Notes under the pieces: generated by a model | Told to the model about the DNA's origin: nothing | The model's database searches: none | What the model saw: only the letters and a program-made list of their open reading frames with translations | Program-made: the position numbers and the translations under genes | Shown here: in pieces, positions 16,544 through 24,581 of the stretch | Numbering within the stretch: position 1 is the stretch's first letter | How the letters are laid out: each line of letters opens with the position of its first letter | Source: JACCXE01 sp963718605 | Lineage (GTDB): Bacteria; Actinomycetota; Acidimicrobiia; Acidimicrobiales; JACCXE01 | Assembly (NCBI GenBank): GCA_963718605.1 | Contig: OY970363.1 | Coordinates: 1,984,001 to 2,048,000, forward strand | Direction: 5' to 3' | DNA length: 64,000 bases

Positions 16544-18262
16544 TCAAGTCATCACCAGCACCGGCTCTAGCTCGGCGCTGTCGTCCGCTTCGGGCGGGTT
16601 CATGGCCATGTAGACCGCGATGGCTGCGGCGATCGCCGCGTCCATCTTCTGTTTCGTCTTGCCCTTCGACAGTCGCCAACCGCCGTTACCGCCGCGCGTT
16701 TGCACGGCGACCGCGTTGTGCATGTGCTGCGTGAATGTCGCGTCGCCGTCGTGCTCGATCAGCCCGTCAACGATGAACTGAAACAGCAGCATCGACGCCG
16801 GCACCATGCGGGCATCGGACTGCGGCACTTCCTCCATCGGAAGGCCCTCGGTCTCGAGCTGCTGCGCCGACCGTTCGAACAACGCCGGGTCATAACCGCA
16901 CGCCCGCAGCCGATGGCGGCGGTGATAGGTGCGCAGCTCGTTCTCGACGTCGACGATCGGCAGCCGCCACGAATCGAGCGGCCGCTTCGTGCGCGGGTCA
17001 AAGGGCCGCGCCCAAATCTTGGCTTGCATGCGCAGCTTGCGACGCGTCGGCTTCTTCATGTCGGCGGTCGCTTCAGCGTCCTGTGTCGACCAGCCCTTGC
17101 AGTCGGGCTTGCACACATGCCACTGCGCACGGACGTGCGCGGTCGAGTCGTGCTTTGTCGCCGAGTCGGTGCCGGTGAACATGTCGATGGTCTTGCCGGC
17201 GAACTCGAACTCGCCGATGCTCAACCGCTCCCAAGTGCCCTGCCCGAGCCACGAGTCCTCACTGTCGGTCCACATGTTGAGGAAGTAGCGGCGGAACACC
17301 GCCTCGGTCTTCTTCGACAACTGGTCGACGTAGAACTCGATCTGCACGATGAACCCGAACGACGGATTCGCCGCCTCGATCACCGCCGGGTCGCGATGAT
17401 CCGCACCCTCGGGCGGTTCGATCAGGAACACCAAGTAGTGCGGGTCCTCGACCTCGCCAGCAACAACCGCTTTCGCGTACGCGTACTGCTCGTAGCAAAC
17501 GGTGTCTTGATCGAAGCCGGCCGTCGTGATCTGAAACACGAGCGGCTGACGGCGAGTCACCTGCGCGTTCGTCAGCACCTCCCACAAGGTGCGACCCTGC
17601 GGGCCTTCCCAGCAGTGGAGCTCGTCGCAGATGACGACGTAGATGTTCTTGCCGTCGAGGTTCGACGATTGCTTTTTCGCCGCGGCCGCCACGCGCACGA
17701 CTTTCGAGCCGACCAGCGACGGACAGATGATCTCGGACTCGAACGTTTCGAGGATCAGCTTCAGCGTCGGCGACTGCTCGGCCATGATCTTCGCGGCGCC
17801 GAACACGAGGTCGGCCTGGTCGTCGCTGCCGGCCGCGCACACCACCAACGCGTCGGGCTCGACCTTGCCGTCCGGGCCCGACGGACCGAACGCGAAGTAC
17901 AACGCGAGCGCGGCGGCCAACTCGGTCTTGCCGTTCTTCTTCGCGATCTCGACGAACGCCCACCGGAACATGCGCAGCCGCGTCGCCGGGTCGACGACGA
18001 ACAACGCGCAGATCAGCAGCTTCTCCCACGGCAACAGACGGAACGGCTGGCCGAGCCAGCGGTCCTTGGTGTGGACCGCATGAAGCTCAATCCATCGGAT
18101 CACGCCGTGGCCGGTGGTCTTGCCGCCCGCCGCGTTCGTCACGAGGTAGTCGCGCCACGTGGGCCGCGGCGCCTCAGCCGGCTTCGCCTTACGCTTCCTC
18201 GAAGTCGTCGAGGATTTCCGCGTCGATGATGCCGGCCGCGTCGCCCGTTTCGTTGTCGGCAT
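16544..18262 (-). CDS. Terminase large subunit
   Basis: 572 residues. ATPase/nuclease motor that packages DNA into the prohead. The Walker A-like motif is IAKKNGKTE (about residues 106-114) and Walker B is YVVICDELHCW with D213-E214. The nuclease domain begins near FTGTDSATKHDST. The first 30 residues are Lys/Arg/Ser-rich and overlap the small-subunit gene by about 75 bases; a GAGGAA site precedes ATG 18262. The strong family pattern matches HK97-like terminases of actinophages. Confidence 0.95.
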   Translation of the reverse strand: MPTTKRATRPASSTRKSSTTSRKRKAKPAEAPRPTWRDYLVTNAAGGKTTGHGVIRWIELHAVHTKDRWLGQPFRLLPWEKLLICALFVVDPATRLRMFRWAFVEIAKKNGKTELAAALALYFAFGPSGPDGKVEPDALVVCAAGSDDQADLVFGAAKIMAEQSPTLKLILETFESEIICPSLVGSKVVRVAAAAKKQSSNLDGKNIYVVICDELHCWEGPQGRTLWEVLTNAQVTRRQPLVFQITTAGFDQDTVCYEQYAYAKAVVAGEVEDPHYLVFLIEPPEGADHRDPAVIEAANPSFGFIVQIEFYVDQLSKKTEAVFRRYFLNMWTDSEDSWLGQGTWERLSIGEFEFAGKTIDMFTGTDSATKHDSTAHVRAQWHVCKPDCKGWSTQDAEATADMKKPTRRKLRMQAKIWARPFDPRTKRPLDSWRLPIVDVENELRTYHRRHRLRACGYDPALFERSAQQLETEGLPMEEVPQSDARMVPASMLLFQFIVDGLIEHDGDATFTQHMHNAVAVQTRGGNGGWRLSKGKTKQKMDAAIAAAIAVYMAMNPPEADDSAELEPVLVMT

Positions 18263-18743
18263 GGTCCGCTTCCTCGCTCATCGCGTTGAGCTGCGCCGCG
18301 GTCATCGCGGCCTGCCCGACGGCGATGCCGAGCCGCTGCCGCGCGTACGGCGTCAACCCCAGCTCGGCCTCGCACTTCGCGATGACTTCCTCACGTGACT
18401 TGATCCACGCGCTGATCGGGTTCAACGTCGCCTGACCCATCGAGCCCTTCACGAACCGTTCCTTCCGGAACACCGTCATCGCGCGGCGGCGCTCGTCCTG
18501 CGCCTCGATCCAACGCGTCGCAACACCGAGCCGGTCAACCTCGATCGCCATCTTCGCGACCGGCGACGTCCAGTACGACTCCCACAACTCGATCGTGTTC
18601 TTCAGCATCCCCGGCGGCGGCGCCGGCGCAATCACCTCGACGACCGCATCGGCCCGCTTCACCAGCTCGAGCGCGGTACCGGCTTCGGCGCGCTGCGGGC
18701 GTCGATCGATCTTCGTTCCGACTGGCTTCTTCCGTGCCGGCAT
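18189..18743 (-). CDS. Terminase small subunit (P27-like)
   Basis: 184 residues from ATG 18743, whose A overlaps the stop of the HNH gene (ATGA). Contains WESYWTSPVAKMAIEVDRLG, RKERFVKGSMGQATLNPISA and ELGLTPYARQRLGIAVGQAA, the usual layout of P27-family small terminases: a helical core, then a conserved LTPxxRxRLG stretch, then an acidic tail. It recognises phage DNA for the large subunit. Confidence 0.88.
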   Translation of the reverse strand: MPARKKPVGTKIDRRPQRAEAGTALELVKRADAVVEVIAPAPPPGMLKNTIELWESYWTSPVAKMAIEVDRLGVATRWIEAQDERRRAMTVFRKERFVKGSMGQATLNPISAWIKSREEVIAKCEAELGLTPYARQRLGIAVGQAAMTAAQLNAMSEEADHADNETGDAAGIIDAEILDDFEEA

Positions 18744-19033
18744 CAGCGCGCGCCCTTCGACGAATTGCACGACCGGCAACGCGTCACACCGGCCTCGTAA
18801 AAGCCGGCGTTCGACATCGTTCGAGTGAGCGGCGCGCCGTCCGGATGATCGGCGGTCAAGTCAACGGTCGCGCCGCAGTCAACGCACACCGGGCTCCGAG
18901 CGATGATCGCCTTCGCGATCGGCGCCGCCGCATTGCGTAACGCCTTGATTTTCGCCTTGTGGAAGGCACATCTGGACCCGTTTTCAACGTACGTCCGGCA
19001 CTCAACGAAGCCCAAACAACGGCGTTTCGGCAT
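18743..19033 (-). CDS. HNH endonuclease (packaging-associated)
   Basis: 96 residues from ATG 19033, with GAGG about 9 bases upstream. Two zinc-knuckle pairs (PVCVDCG and RCRSCNSSKG) flank the HNH core DHPDG. Small HNH proteins next to the terminase are required for cos cleavage or packaging in HK97-type phages, which is the likely role. First gene of the late operon, just after a transcription terminator. Confidence 0.85.
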   Translation of the reverse strand: MPKRRCLGFVECRTYVENGSRCAFHKAKIKALRNAAAPIAKAIIARSPVCVDCGATVDLTADHPDGAPLTRTMSNAGFYEAGVTRCRSCNSSKGAR

Positions 19034-19058
19034 CGAAACCGCCTCTCGCCTCACCGCG

Positions 19059-19086
19059 AAAAAAGGGCCACCCCTAAAAATGGCCC
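19059..19086 (-). terminator. Intrinsic terminator between early and late operons
   Basis: Minus-strand hairpin with stem GGGCCA/TGGCCC, a 10-base loop, and six T residues directly after it. It lies 26 bases before the HNH start codon, at the end of the early operon. Confidence 0.8.
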
Positions 19087-19171
19087 AATGAAGTGCCGCC
19101 GTCGCACGCGAGGAACAGGGGTCTTACGGAGTGTCCAGCGCGCGTTCCGTCGCGCACCCACCCCCCGGTGA

Positions 19172-19270
19172 TCAGCTCCGAACGATGCGAACGATCACGA
19201 TCAGCGTGCCGATCAGAAAGCACAACGAACCCGCCGCGTAGAAGAGCTGCGGGAGCAGCCGATGCCACAT
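19172..19270 (-). CDS. 32-aa single-helix membrane peptide
   Basis: ATG 19270 is preceded by AAAGGAG at good spacing. The peptide starts MWHRLLPQLFYAAGS and ends in a hydrophobic stretch (LCFLIGTLIVIVRIV) followed by R-S, so one transmembrane helix is predicted. It is the last gene of the early operon before the terminator. No family recognised. The stretch 19087-19171 beyond it shows no gene; a cos site could lie there but I cannot identify one. Confidence 0.6.
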   Translation of the reverse strand: MWHRLLPQLFYAAGSLCFLIGTLIVIVRIVRS

Positions 19271-19292
19271 CCGGTGCACTCCTTTGGCTGAG

Positions 19293-19365
19293 TGGCGGGG
19301 GCTGGATTCGAACCAGCGACCTTCGGCTTATGAGGCCGACGAGCTACCAACTGCTCCACCCCGAC
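19293..19365 (-). tRNA. tRNA with anticodon CAT (Met, or Ile2)
   Basis: 73 bases folding as a normal cloverleaf: D stem GAGC/GCTC, anticodon stem TCGGC/GCCGA with loop CTCATAA, T arm GCTGG-TTCGAAT-CCAGC, discriminator A, no encoded CCA. The acceptor stem GTCGGGG/CCCCGCC has one mismatch at pair 2-71. Carried inside the phage early operon. Anticodon CAT can be elongator Met or lysidine-modified Ile; I cannot tell which. Confidence 0.85.
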
Positions 19366-19480
19366 GCGAAGAAGCGGCCCGCCGTTCGGCAGACCGCTCC
19401 ATGAATGACACGAATGTAACTTGGCCGATCGCGTAAAGCAAGAACCCGCAGGTAGCAACCGTGCGTCGCCGTGCGCTCAC
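19328..19480 (-). CDS. 50-aa membrane peptide overlapping the tRNA
   Basis: GTG 19480 overlaps the stop of the preceding gene (GTGA), the coupling seen throughout this operon. Residues 8-28 (VATCGFLLYAIGQVTFVSFM) form one predicted membrane helix, then a basic Ser-rich tail. Its last 12 codons lie inside the 5' half of the tRNA gene. The coupling supports reality; the tRNA overlap argues some caution. Confidence 0.45.
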   Translation of the reverse strand: MSARRRTVATCGFLLYAIGQVTFVSFMERSAERRAASSRRGGAVGSSSAS

Positions 19481-19863
19481 CGATCGGGAGAGTCGCGCCA
19501 ATCTTCGATGCTTATGCCGAGCAGCTCGCGCAGCTCGCGGTGGAAGTCTTCGGCGTCGACGTCGTGGTTCATGCTGTTGAACTCCCATGCGCTGCTGAAC
19601 GGCGTCGACGACATGATCACCTTCGTCGCTAGCTCGACGATGCGCAGGTCGCGGCCGAGCGGTCCCCACTCAGCACCGACCTTGTGATGACCGTTGTCGT
19701 TGTAGTGCTCGACATCAAAGTAATCTCGGCAACCCTCGCACCACGTCGCCGTGATCCGCTTCGACTCGATCGATGCACTGCCGCCGCCACCGCCGGCATA
19801 GCCCGTGACGCCGTCCGCGATTGCACTTCGAACACTTCGAACGTCGTCGTCACTCGCGCTCAT
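19477..19863 (-). CDS. Phage early protein with Cys/His cluster, 128 aa
   Basis: Starts at ATG 19863 within an ATGA overlap. After a Gly-rich segment comes KRITATWCEGCRDYFDVEHY, then NGHHKVGAEWGPLGRDLRI, so a small metal site (C-x2-C and His) is possible. The C-terminus is helical and acidic (DFHRELRELLGISIEDWRDS). Function not recognised. Confidence 0.6.
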   Translation of the reverse strand: MSASDDDVRSVRSAIADGVTGYAGGGGGSASIESKRITATWCEGCRDYFDVEHYNDNGHHKVGAEWGPLGRDLRIVELATKVIMSSTPFSSAWEFNSMNHDVDAEDFHRELRELLGISIEDWRDSPDR

Positions 19864-20561
19864 GCGGAGAGTTTGTACTTCTTCATCACGGCCGGCGTGA
19901 TGCGCAGCCCGGCGACTCGCATCTCGAGGATCGGCAGCGGTGGGACCTTGCCGTGAATGCTGCGCCAGTCGTAACACCACCGGCACAGCTCGGCGCCCGG
20001 ATACTTCGTGTCGGCCGGCTCGAAGCGGCGCAACCGGGCGTGACTTGTGCACGCAACGTCGCCAGTGCCGATGGGCGAGTCGGGTGGCTGGGCCTTGTGG
20101 AGTCGGTTCATCGCGCCGCGCAACAGGTCGAGGGCGTCGCTGACGTTCTGCGCGAGCTGCGTCACCGCGGCACGGTCACGGTCGGCCATGCCGTTAAGCG
20201 ACGCCAGCGCGGCGCCACCGGTCGAGTCGGAGTGCGGCGGACGAGGTTCCTTCTCGCCCTCGATCGGGTTGCCTTCTTCGTCGAGCACGCGGCGAATCTT
20301 CTCGGGCGCGTCGGCGCCGGCCGAATGATCCGACCAGCCGTCAGGCGCTGAACTCACGGTCGACGCCCGGTCGACGAGCTGCAACGCGTTCATGCCGACA
20401 TGCTTGTGCGAGTCCGGGTCACGCGGCCCGCGGAGCAGTTGTTGCGTGAGGTCGATCGCCTCGTCGAGCATCGACTGCAACAGATCCCGGTCGACGCGCA
20501 CCGTGGTGCCGCGCCGCGGCATCGTCGCTGTGGTCTGGACTGTGCTCGAGGTGTGGTTCAA
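19860..20561 (-). CDS. Phage early protein, 233 aa, putative Zn motif
   Basis: I choose TTG 20561: it overlaps the previous stop (TTGA) and has AGGAG 5 bases upstream; ATG 20522 is the alternative. Helical N-terminal part (VDRDLLQSMLDEAIDLTQQL), a charged linker, then a helix with AQNVSDALDLLRGAMNRLHK. The C-terminal part has CTSHARLRRFEPADTKYPG and LCRWCYDWRSIHG, a possible C/H/C-x2-C zinc site. Function unknown. Confidence 0.6.
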   Translation of the reverse strand: MNHTSSTVQTTATMPRRGTTVRVDRDLLQSMLDEAIDLTQQLLRGPRDPDSHKHVGMNALQLVDRASTVSSAPDGWSDHSAGADAPEKIRRVLDEEGNPIEGEKEPRPPHSDSTGGAALASLNGMADRDRAAVTQLAQNVSDALDLLRGAMNRLHKAQPPDSPIGTGDVACTSHARLRRFEPADTKYPGAELCRWCYDWRSIHGKVPPLPILEMRVAGLRITPAVMKKYKLSA

Positions 20562-20839
20562 CTCGGCTCCTGGACTTCGAGCATGAACATCGGGAGGTGG
20601 CCCCATGTGGACAGCCAGACGGTGCCGCCCTTGGCGAGATGCGCTAGTTCGATCTCGTCGAGCTTCAGCGGTACGCGGACGATCGTGGCGCCCTCCTGGG
20701 TGAGGGTGAGAACGGCCGGGGCCGGGACGCAGTCGGGCTCGCTGGGTGGACCGCCGATCACTACCGCCTTCGTGGCGACGATGTTCGGGTCGGAGCGCCA
20801 GTAGGCCTCGTGCTCGTCGGTGGTCGGGATCGTGTTCAC
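20558..20839 (-). CDS. Small phage early protein, 93 aa
   Basis: GTG 20839 overlaps the preceding stop (GTGA). An acidic, Pro-containing N-terminus is followed by beta strands (APAVLTLTQEGATIVRVPL and GTVWLSTWGHLPMFMLEVQE). No family recognised; genuine by coupling and codon pattern. Confidence 0.55.
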   Translation of the reverse strand: MNTIPTTDEHEAYWRSDPNIVATKAVVIGGPPSEPDCVPAPAVLTLTQEGATIVRVPLKLDEIELAHLAKGGTVWLSTWGHLPMFMLEVQEPS

Positions 20840-21162
20840 GCGTTCGTTCCTGGCGACTTCGGGGGCGCGCTAACACTCGACGCCGCCGGCGGCGGGTTGG
20901 GGGGCTGTTTGCCGCCTTTCAACACCATCTCGTCGGGCCGGTATTGCCGGAGCACCTTGGCGCGCATGCCTGACAGCACGACGATCGTCACGTCCTCGTC
21001 GTCGCGGAACAAGCGGGCGGCCTGGGCCTTGATGGCCTCAGCCTGGGCTGGGGCGACCGGCGTGTCGGACTCGAGGACGAGGATGTCGCCGCGTCGGATG
21101 GCGAGCACTTGAACGCGTGCGATCGGGAGACGTGTGAAGCGCACGAGCCAGCGGCGCCTCAC
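20836..21162 (-). CDS. Small phage early protein, 108 aa
   Basis: GTG 21162 sits in a GTGA overlap with the gene before. Basic start (VRRRWLVRFTRLPIARVQVL), a compact alpha/beta core with ILVLESDTPVAPAQAEAIKA and DEDVTIVVLSGMRAKVL, and a Pro-rich tail. It resembles short phage proteins of unknown role found beside replication genes. Confidence 0.55.
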   Translation of the reverse strand: MRRRWLVRFTRLPIARVQVLAIRRGDILVLESDTPVAPAQAEAIKAQAARLFRDDEDVTIVVLSGMRAKVLRQYRPDEMVLKGGKQPPNPPPAASSVSAPPKSPGTNA

Positions 21163-21347
21163 GCGGCGGCCGCCTGGCCGCGTTCGAGGACGATGAACGA
21201 GACCCATTCGGTGACGTGGTTGTCGAACTGCACGTGGGCGATCTGGAAGTAGCGATCGACCTCGAGGACGGTGCCCGGGGTTTGCTTCCAGCCGGGGAAG
21301 AGTTTCTTGCAGCGGACGCGGTCTCCTACGGCTACCGGGCTGTTCAT
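21159..21347 (-). CDS. Small SH3/KOW-like phage protein, 62 aa
   Basis: Starts MNSPVAVGDRVRCKKLFPGW; the VGDRVRCKK...GTVLEVDRYFQIAHVQFDNH pattern reads as a small five-stranded barrel of KOW/SH3 type. ATG overlaps the preceding stop. Function unknown. Confidence 0.55.
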   Translation of the reverse strand: MNSPVAVGDRVRCKKLFPGWKQTPGTVLEVDRYFQIAHVQFDNHVTEWVSFIVLERGQAAAA

Positions 21348-22288
21348 GCGCTCTCCTCGTCGAGGGTTTGAGTTTCTGCGGAAACCTGGGGGGTCGGGCC
21401 TGGCCCGGGGCCCGATCCGACCCGATCCGGTTCCGACCCGTTTTCCGGCCCGGACCCAGCCCGATTTCCAGCCGGTTCCGACCCGTCCGGACTCGTGCGC
21501 GCGCGTGCGCGAGGGCTGGGTTTTGTTCCAGCCGGGTTGGTTTCTGGTTCGAAACGGGCTGGTTCTTTTTCCGGCCCGTTTTCAGCCGGGGTTGGAACCG
21601 TTTCCGGCCGGGGGTTGGAAACGGGTTGGAACGGTTTGGGTGCGACGACGACGAGATCGGGCTTCGTGGTGCCGGGTGCGAGCAGCTCCATGCCGGCCTC
21701 GGCGGGGGTGCGTTCGCCTTTGAGGATGTTGCAGCCGCGGCAGGCGACGACGACGTTGTCGAGGGCGTTGTCGCCGTCGGGGTTGACGTGGTCGTAGGTG
21801 CCGCCGTCGTCGGAGCGGTGGTCGTCGAAGTTGACGCGTTTGGCGCAGTAGCGGCACAGGGAGCCGTCGCGGTCACGGATGAGGCGCTTGAGGCGGTCGT
21901 TGCGGCCCAGGCGGCGGCGGCGGGCTTCCTTGTCGTTCGCTTCGGCGCTCGGCGCCTTGGAGAGCTGATACTGGGACCAGTCGTGAAAGTAGAAGTCGCC
22001 GGGGCCGAGTTCGCGGCCGGCGAGCGCGGTGAGGCACCGGTCGCATTCGTTGATGGTGGTGGCGTCATGCCACAGCGCGACGTCGACGAGCGACGCGGCC
22101 GCGGCGGCCGGCCTTTTGACTTCGGCGAGATAGGCGGCGTCTTTCACGCCGAGCGCGTCGACGATGCCGGCGGCGTCGCGGGCGCAGCATTCCGTCAACG
22201 CCACGTCCCACAGGGCGCGGGCGTCACGGCCGGCCTTGCGCACCTTCGGGTGACGGGCCCACTGATCGTCTTTCTTCGCCCAACTCAT
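21344..22288 (-). CDS. Replication-initiator-like protein with HNH domain
   Basis: 314 residues from ATG 22288 (ATGA overlap with the methylase). N-terminal 110 residues (MSWAKKDDQWARHPKVRKAG, ending YFHDWSQYQLSK) match the winged-helix module of actinophage replication proteins. Next is an HNH domain: LCRYCAKRVNFDDH, GGTYDHVNPDGDN and VACRGCNILKGERTP, with two C-x2-C pairs and the D-H core. The last 90 residues are Pro/Glu/Asn-rich low complexity, and the DNA there has repeated GGTTCCGACCC-like blocks. One parS-like palindrome lies at the C-terminus, read V-S-A-E-T. Roles in replication are inferred. Confidence 0.72.
   Translation of the reverse strand: MSWAKKDDQWARHPKVRKAGRDARALWDVALTECCARDAAGIVDALGVKDAAYLAEVKRPAAAAASLVDVALWHDATTINECDRCLTALAGRELGPGDFYFHDWSQYQLSKAPSAEANDKEARRRRLGRNDRLKRLIRDRDGSLCRYCAKRVNFDDHRSDDGGTYDHVNPDGDNALDNVVVACRGCNILKGERTPAEAGMELLAPGTTKPDLVVVAPKPFQPVSNPRPETVPTPAENGPEKEPARFEPETNPAGTKPSPRARARTSPDGSEPAGNRAGSGPENGSEPDRVGSGPGPGPTPQVSAETQTLDEESA
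21372..21385. promoter_or_regulatory. parS-like palindrome, copy at end of replication/HNH gene
   Basis: GTTTCTGCGGAAAC, exact GTTTC-N4-GAAAC, twelve codons before the stop, read as V-S-A-E-T on the minus strand. Confidence 0.5.
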
Positions 22289-23166
22289 GTGGCGGCCGCC
22301 ACGCTGCCGTCGAACAGTCGGCCTTCGTTGATCGGGCGGTTCGACCAGATGACTTCGGTGCGTTGCGCGCGGCGACCTTTGACGCCGCGACCGTTCGACA
22401 TGTGGAGCGACGCGATGCGCTCGACGCGCCACCAGTCGGTGTAGAGCTCGCGGTCGTACAGGTCGGACGCGTAGCCGGACAGCAGCACCGTGGCGTCGAG
22501 GGAACGCAGAACGTCGGCGAGGGCGGTGTGTTGCTCGTCGGTGTGGAACTCGTGGGCGTAGTCGCCCTTCGGCCGGCGGCGGTAGCCCTTGGCGTCGTTG
22601 AACGACGTCCTCGTGGACCACAGATAGGGCGGGTCGACGTAGGCGACGGTGCGGGGCCCGTCGTAGCGGGCCAGGAGGTCGAGGGCGTTGCAGTTCTCGA
22701 TGAACACCGACGCGAGGCGATTGGCGGCCGCTCCGAAGCGGTCGAGGCGGTTACGGAGCGACGCGGGCCGGCATGTGTTCTCACGGATCGAGATCGACCA
22801 GCCGAAGTCGGCGCCGGCGCTTTGGCCGAAGGCCTGCGTTGAGCGGACCCAGTAGCGGCGCGCCCACTCGATCGGATCGTCGCCCGGGCGCGGGTTCACG
22901 CACGCGTCGATGTATTCGGCCCGGGCGTACGGGCTGAGCGCGCAGCGGCGCTCGAGTTCGTCGCCGTGCTCGCGCAGCACCGTGAAGAAGTTCACGACGT
23001 CGTCGTCGACGTCGTTGATCACCTCGTCCTTGCACGGCGTCTTCGCGAACAGCACCGCGGCCGAGCCCGAGAACGGCTCGAGGTACGTCGCATGCTCGGG
23101 CATCAGGGATGCCACCCACGGCGCCATGCGGGTCTTCCCGCCGAAATACGAAATCGGTGACTTCAC
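22285..23166 (-). CDS. D12-class DNA adenine methyltransferase (Dam-like)
   Basis: 293 residues from GTG 23166 (GTGA overlap). The SAM-binding motif is SPISYFGGKTRMAPWVASLM and catalytic motif IV is VAYVDPPYLW. Intervening segments (TYLEPFSGSAAVLFAKTPCK, NDVDDDVVNFFTVLREHGDE) are typical of the D12 family. It would methylate adenine in phage DNA, probably for protection against host restriction or for control of replication. No partner restriction gene is next to it. Confidence 0.92.
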   Translation of the reverse strand: MKSPISYFGGKTRMAPWVASLMPEHATYLEPFSGSAAVLFAKTPCKDEVINDVDDDVVNFFTVLREHGDELERRCALSPYARAEYIDACVNPRPGDDPIEWARRYWVRSTQAFGQSAGADFGWSISIRENTCRPASLRNRLDRFGAAANRLASVFIENCNALDLLARYDGPRTVAYVDPPYLWSTRTSFNDAKGYRRRPKGDYAHEFHTDEQHTALADVLRSLDATVLLSGYASDLYDRELYTDWWRVERIASLHMSNGRGVKGRRAQRTEVIWSNRPINEGRLFDGSVAAAT

Positions 23167-23432
23167 GCGGCGGCGAGCGCCTTGATCGTCGGGCACGGCG
23201 ACGGGTGACGACATTCGACGCAGACAGGGAGCATCGAGCCGGGCCGGTGCAGGGCGACGATGAGCTGCGCCGCCTCGATGAGCCGGTCGGCGTAGTCGAC
23301 GGCGGCGGAGACGATGGCGGCGGCGTGTTCGTCGTTCCACGCGGCCGACGACCAGGTGCCGACCCGTTGCAGGTCGCGCACCGCGGAGTAGGCCGACGCG
23401 GTGACGCCGAGCGCGGCGTCGTGTGCGCTCAC
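23163..23432 (-). CDS. Small phage early protein with Cys motif, 89 aa
   Basis: GTG 23432 in a GTGA overlap. Helical Ala-rich body (AAIVSAAVDYADRLIEAAQL) and a C-terminal CVECRHPSPCPTIKAL with three Cys and one His, similar to short zinc-binding ends of actinophage early proteins. Function unknown. Confidence 0.6.
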   Translation of the reverse strand: MSAHDAALGVTASAYSAVRDLQRVGTWSSAAWNDEHAAAIVSAAVDYADRLIEAAQLIVALHRPGSMLPVCVECRHPSPCPTIKALAAA

Positions 23433-23791
23433 GCGTGGGCCGCCGCGAACGCGACGACGAGGAACCCGCCGTACTGCGCGAGGAGCTTGCGGACCTGGCG
23501 GTGCTGGTCGCGCATTGTTTCCGCGACGTCGTCGCCGAGGATCGGGGCGATGTCGTCAGTGGCCTGTGCGGCGTCGAGTTCGTCCATGACCGTGAGCGCC
23601 TCTTTGCCGGCCACGATGCGCCACGACACGGGCCCGGCCCTGTTCGCGCCCATCTGCTCGATCAGGTTGTCGTGCGTGCGGGTACGGGCCTCGTCGAGGT
23701 TCGACGGCGCGCCCGCCCACGCCACATGGACACCGACACGCGGCGCCTCGTCGCCTGACCAGGTCGGGAACGGCTGCTCCATGCGCTTCAC
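23429..23791 (-). CDS. Phage early protein, 120 aa
   Basis: Starts MKRMEQPFPTWSGDEAPRVG in an ATGA overlap. Mixed alpha/beta with RIVAGKEALTVMDELDAAQA and a hydrophobic C-terminal helix (LLAQYGGFLVVAFAAAHA). No family recognised. Confidence 0.55.
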   Translation of the reverse strand: MKRMEQPFPTWSGDEAPRVGVHVAWAGAPSNLDEARTRTHDNLIEQMGANRAGPVSWRIVAGKEALTVMDELDAAQATDDIAPILGDDVAETMRDQHRQVRKLLAQYGGFLVVAFAAAHA

Positions 23792-24273
23792 GACTGCGTC
23801 GCCTTCGGCGCGGGCACGAGGACCAGGCCGCCACGGCGGTCCGTGGACGTCACTCGGAAACGACCGGACGGCAGCGAGGACTCACCACCGTCCGGCACTC
23901 GGCGCATCGCCGTGGTGGCTTCGCAGGTGCCGATCGTGCCGGCAAAGCGACAGGCGACTGAATGCTCGATGAGCCAGCCGGATTCGTCGAACGTGATGAA
24001 GTGGTCGGGCTGGTCGGGGAGAACCGCGCAGAGGATGGCGTTCTCGGCGCCGATCGCGGCCACGGCCTCGCCGTACGACTCGGCGCCGTCGGCACGGTCG
24101 ACGTGCACGCGTCCGTCCCAGTCGTCGCGCCACGACCCGTCGGGCTGCCTGGTCAACACCACGTAGCCGCCCTTAAACGGTTCGGGGGTTCTCATGACTG
24201 CGCGTCTTTGGGAGCGGATCAGGCGCAGACCGATCTGCTCGGCGACATACGCGGGGCGGTATTCGACGGGCAT
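23788..24273 (-). CDS. DUF6085-like phage protein, 161 aa
   Basis: The C-terminal half (DHFITFDESGWLIEHSVACR, a Cys, then SLPSGRFRVTSTDRRG) resembles a family of short actinomycete/actinophage proteins with the pattern ITFDxxGWxIxHPxxCR, which I recall as DUF6085. Function of that family is not known. ATG 24273 overlaps the preceding TAA (TAATG). Confidence 0.55.
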   Translation of the reverse strand: MPVEYRPAYVAEQIGLRLIRSQRRAVMRTPEPFKGGYVVLTRQPDGSWRDDWDGRVHVDRADGAESYGEAVAAIGAENAILCAVLPDQPDHFITFDESGWLIEHSVACRFAGTIGTCEATTAMRRVPDGGESSLPSGRFRVTSTDRRGGLVLVPAPKATQS

Positions 24274-24581
24274 TAGAGAAGGCCTCCGTCGAGGTAGACG
24301 CGGGCGCCCCGGCCGCGGCGCAACACGACGACGTGACGGGTCTCGTCCGCAGGGTCAGGGGGCAGCGCGATGCCGTCGACGGCGGGTGGGCGTACGACGT
24401 CGGCGTCGTAGCGGGCCACGAGTTCGTGGCGCCACGCGTGACGCTTGTGGGCGTGCATGGCGTGTTCCTTGATGCCCGCCTTGAACCGGGTGACGGGCGA
24501 CACGTAGATGCAGTCATCGCACCGCAAGCCGAGTTCGTGAGGGCCGGGCGCGGGGGCGGTCGGGTGGGTACGGGGGCTCAT
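24273..24581 (-). CDS. Small C2H2-like phage protein, 102 aa
   Basis: ATG 24581 in an ATGA overlap. After a Pro-rich start comes LRCDDCIYVSPVTRFKAGIK-EHAMHAHKRHAWRH: a C-x2-C pair followed by spaced His, a plausible zinc finger. The C-terminal part is beta-rich (HVVVLRRGRGARVYLDGG). Function unknown. Confidence 0.55.
   Translation of the reverse strand: MSPRTHPTAPAPGPHELGLRCDDCIYVSPVTRFKAGIKEHAMHAHKRHAWRHELVARYDADVVRPPAVDGIALPPDPADETRHVVVLRRGRGARVYLDGGLL

Noticed and set aside
16700..18229. Long His/Arg/Leu-rich plus-strand frame opposite the large terminase
   Set aside because: Shadow of a high-G+C coding sequence; the terminase has conserved Walker and nuclease motifs on the minus strand.
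19093..19404. Plus-strand frame containing WIRTSDLRLMRPTSYQLLHP
   Set aside because: This peptide arises from translating the complement of a tRNA gene and is a common false annotation; the tRNA-Met at 19293-19365 explains it.
21400..21640. Repeated GGTTCCGACCC-like blocks considered as iterons of an origin
   Set aside because: Spacing is irregular and they encode the Pro/Glu-rich tail of the HNH protein; an origin role cannot be excluded but nothing positive supports it.
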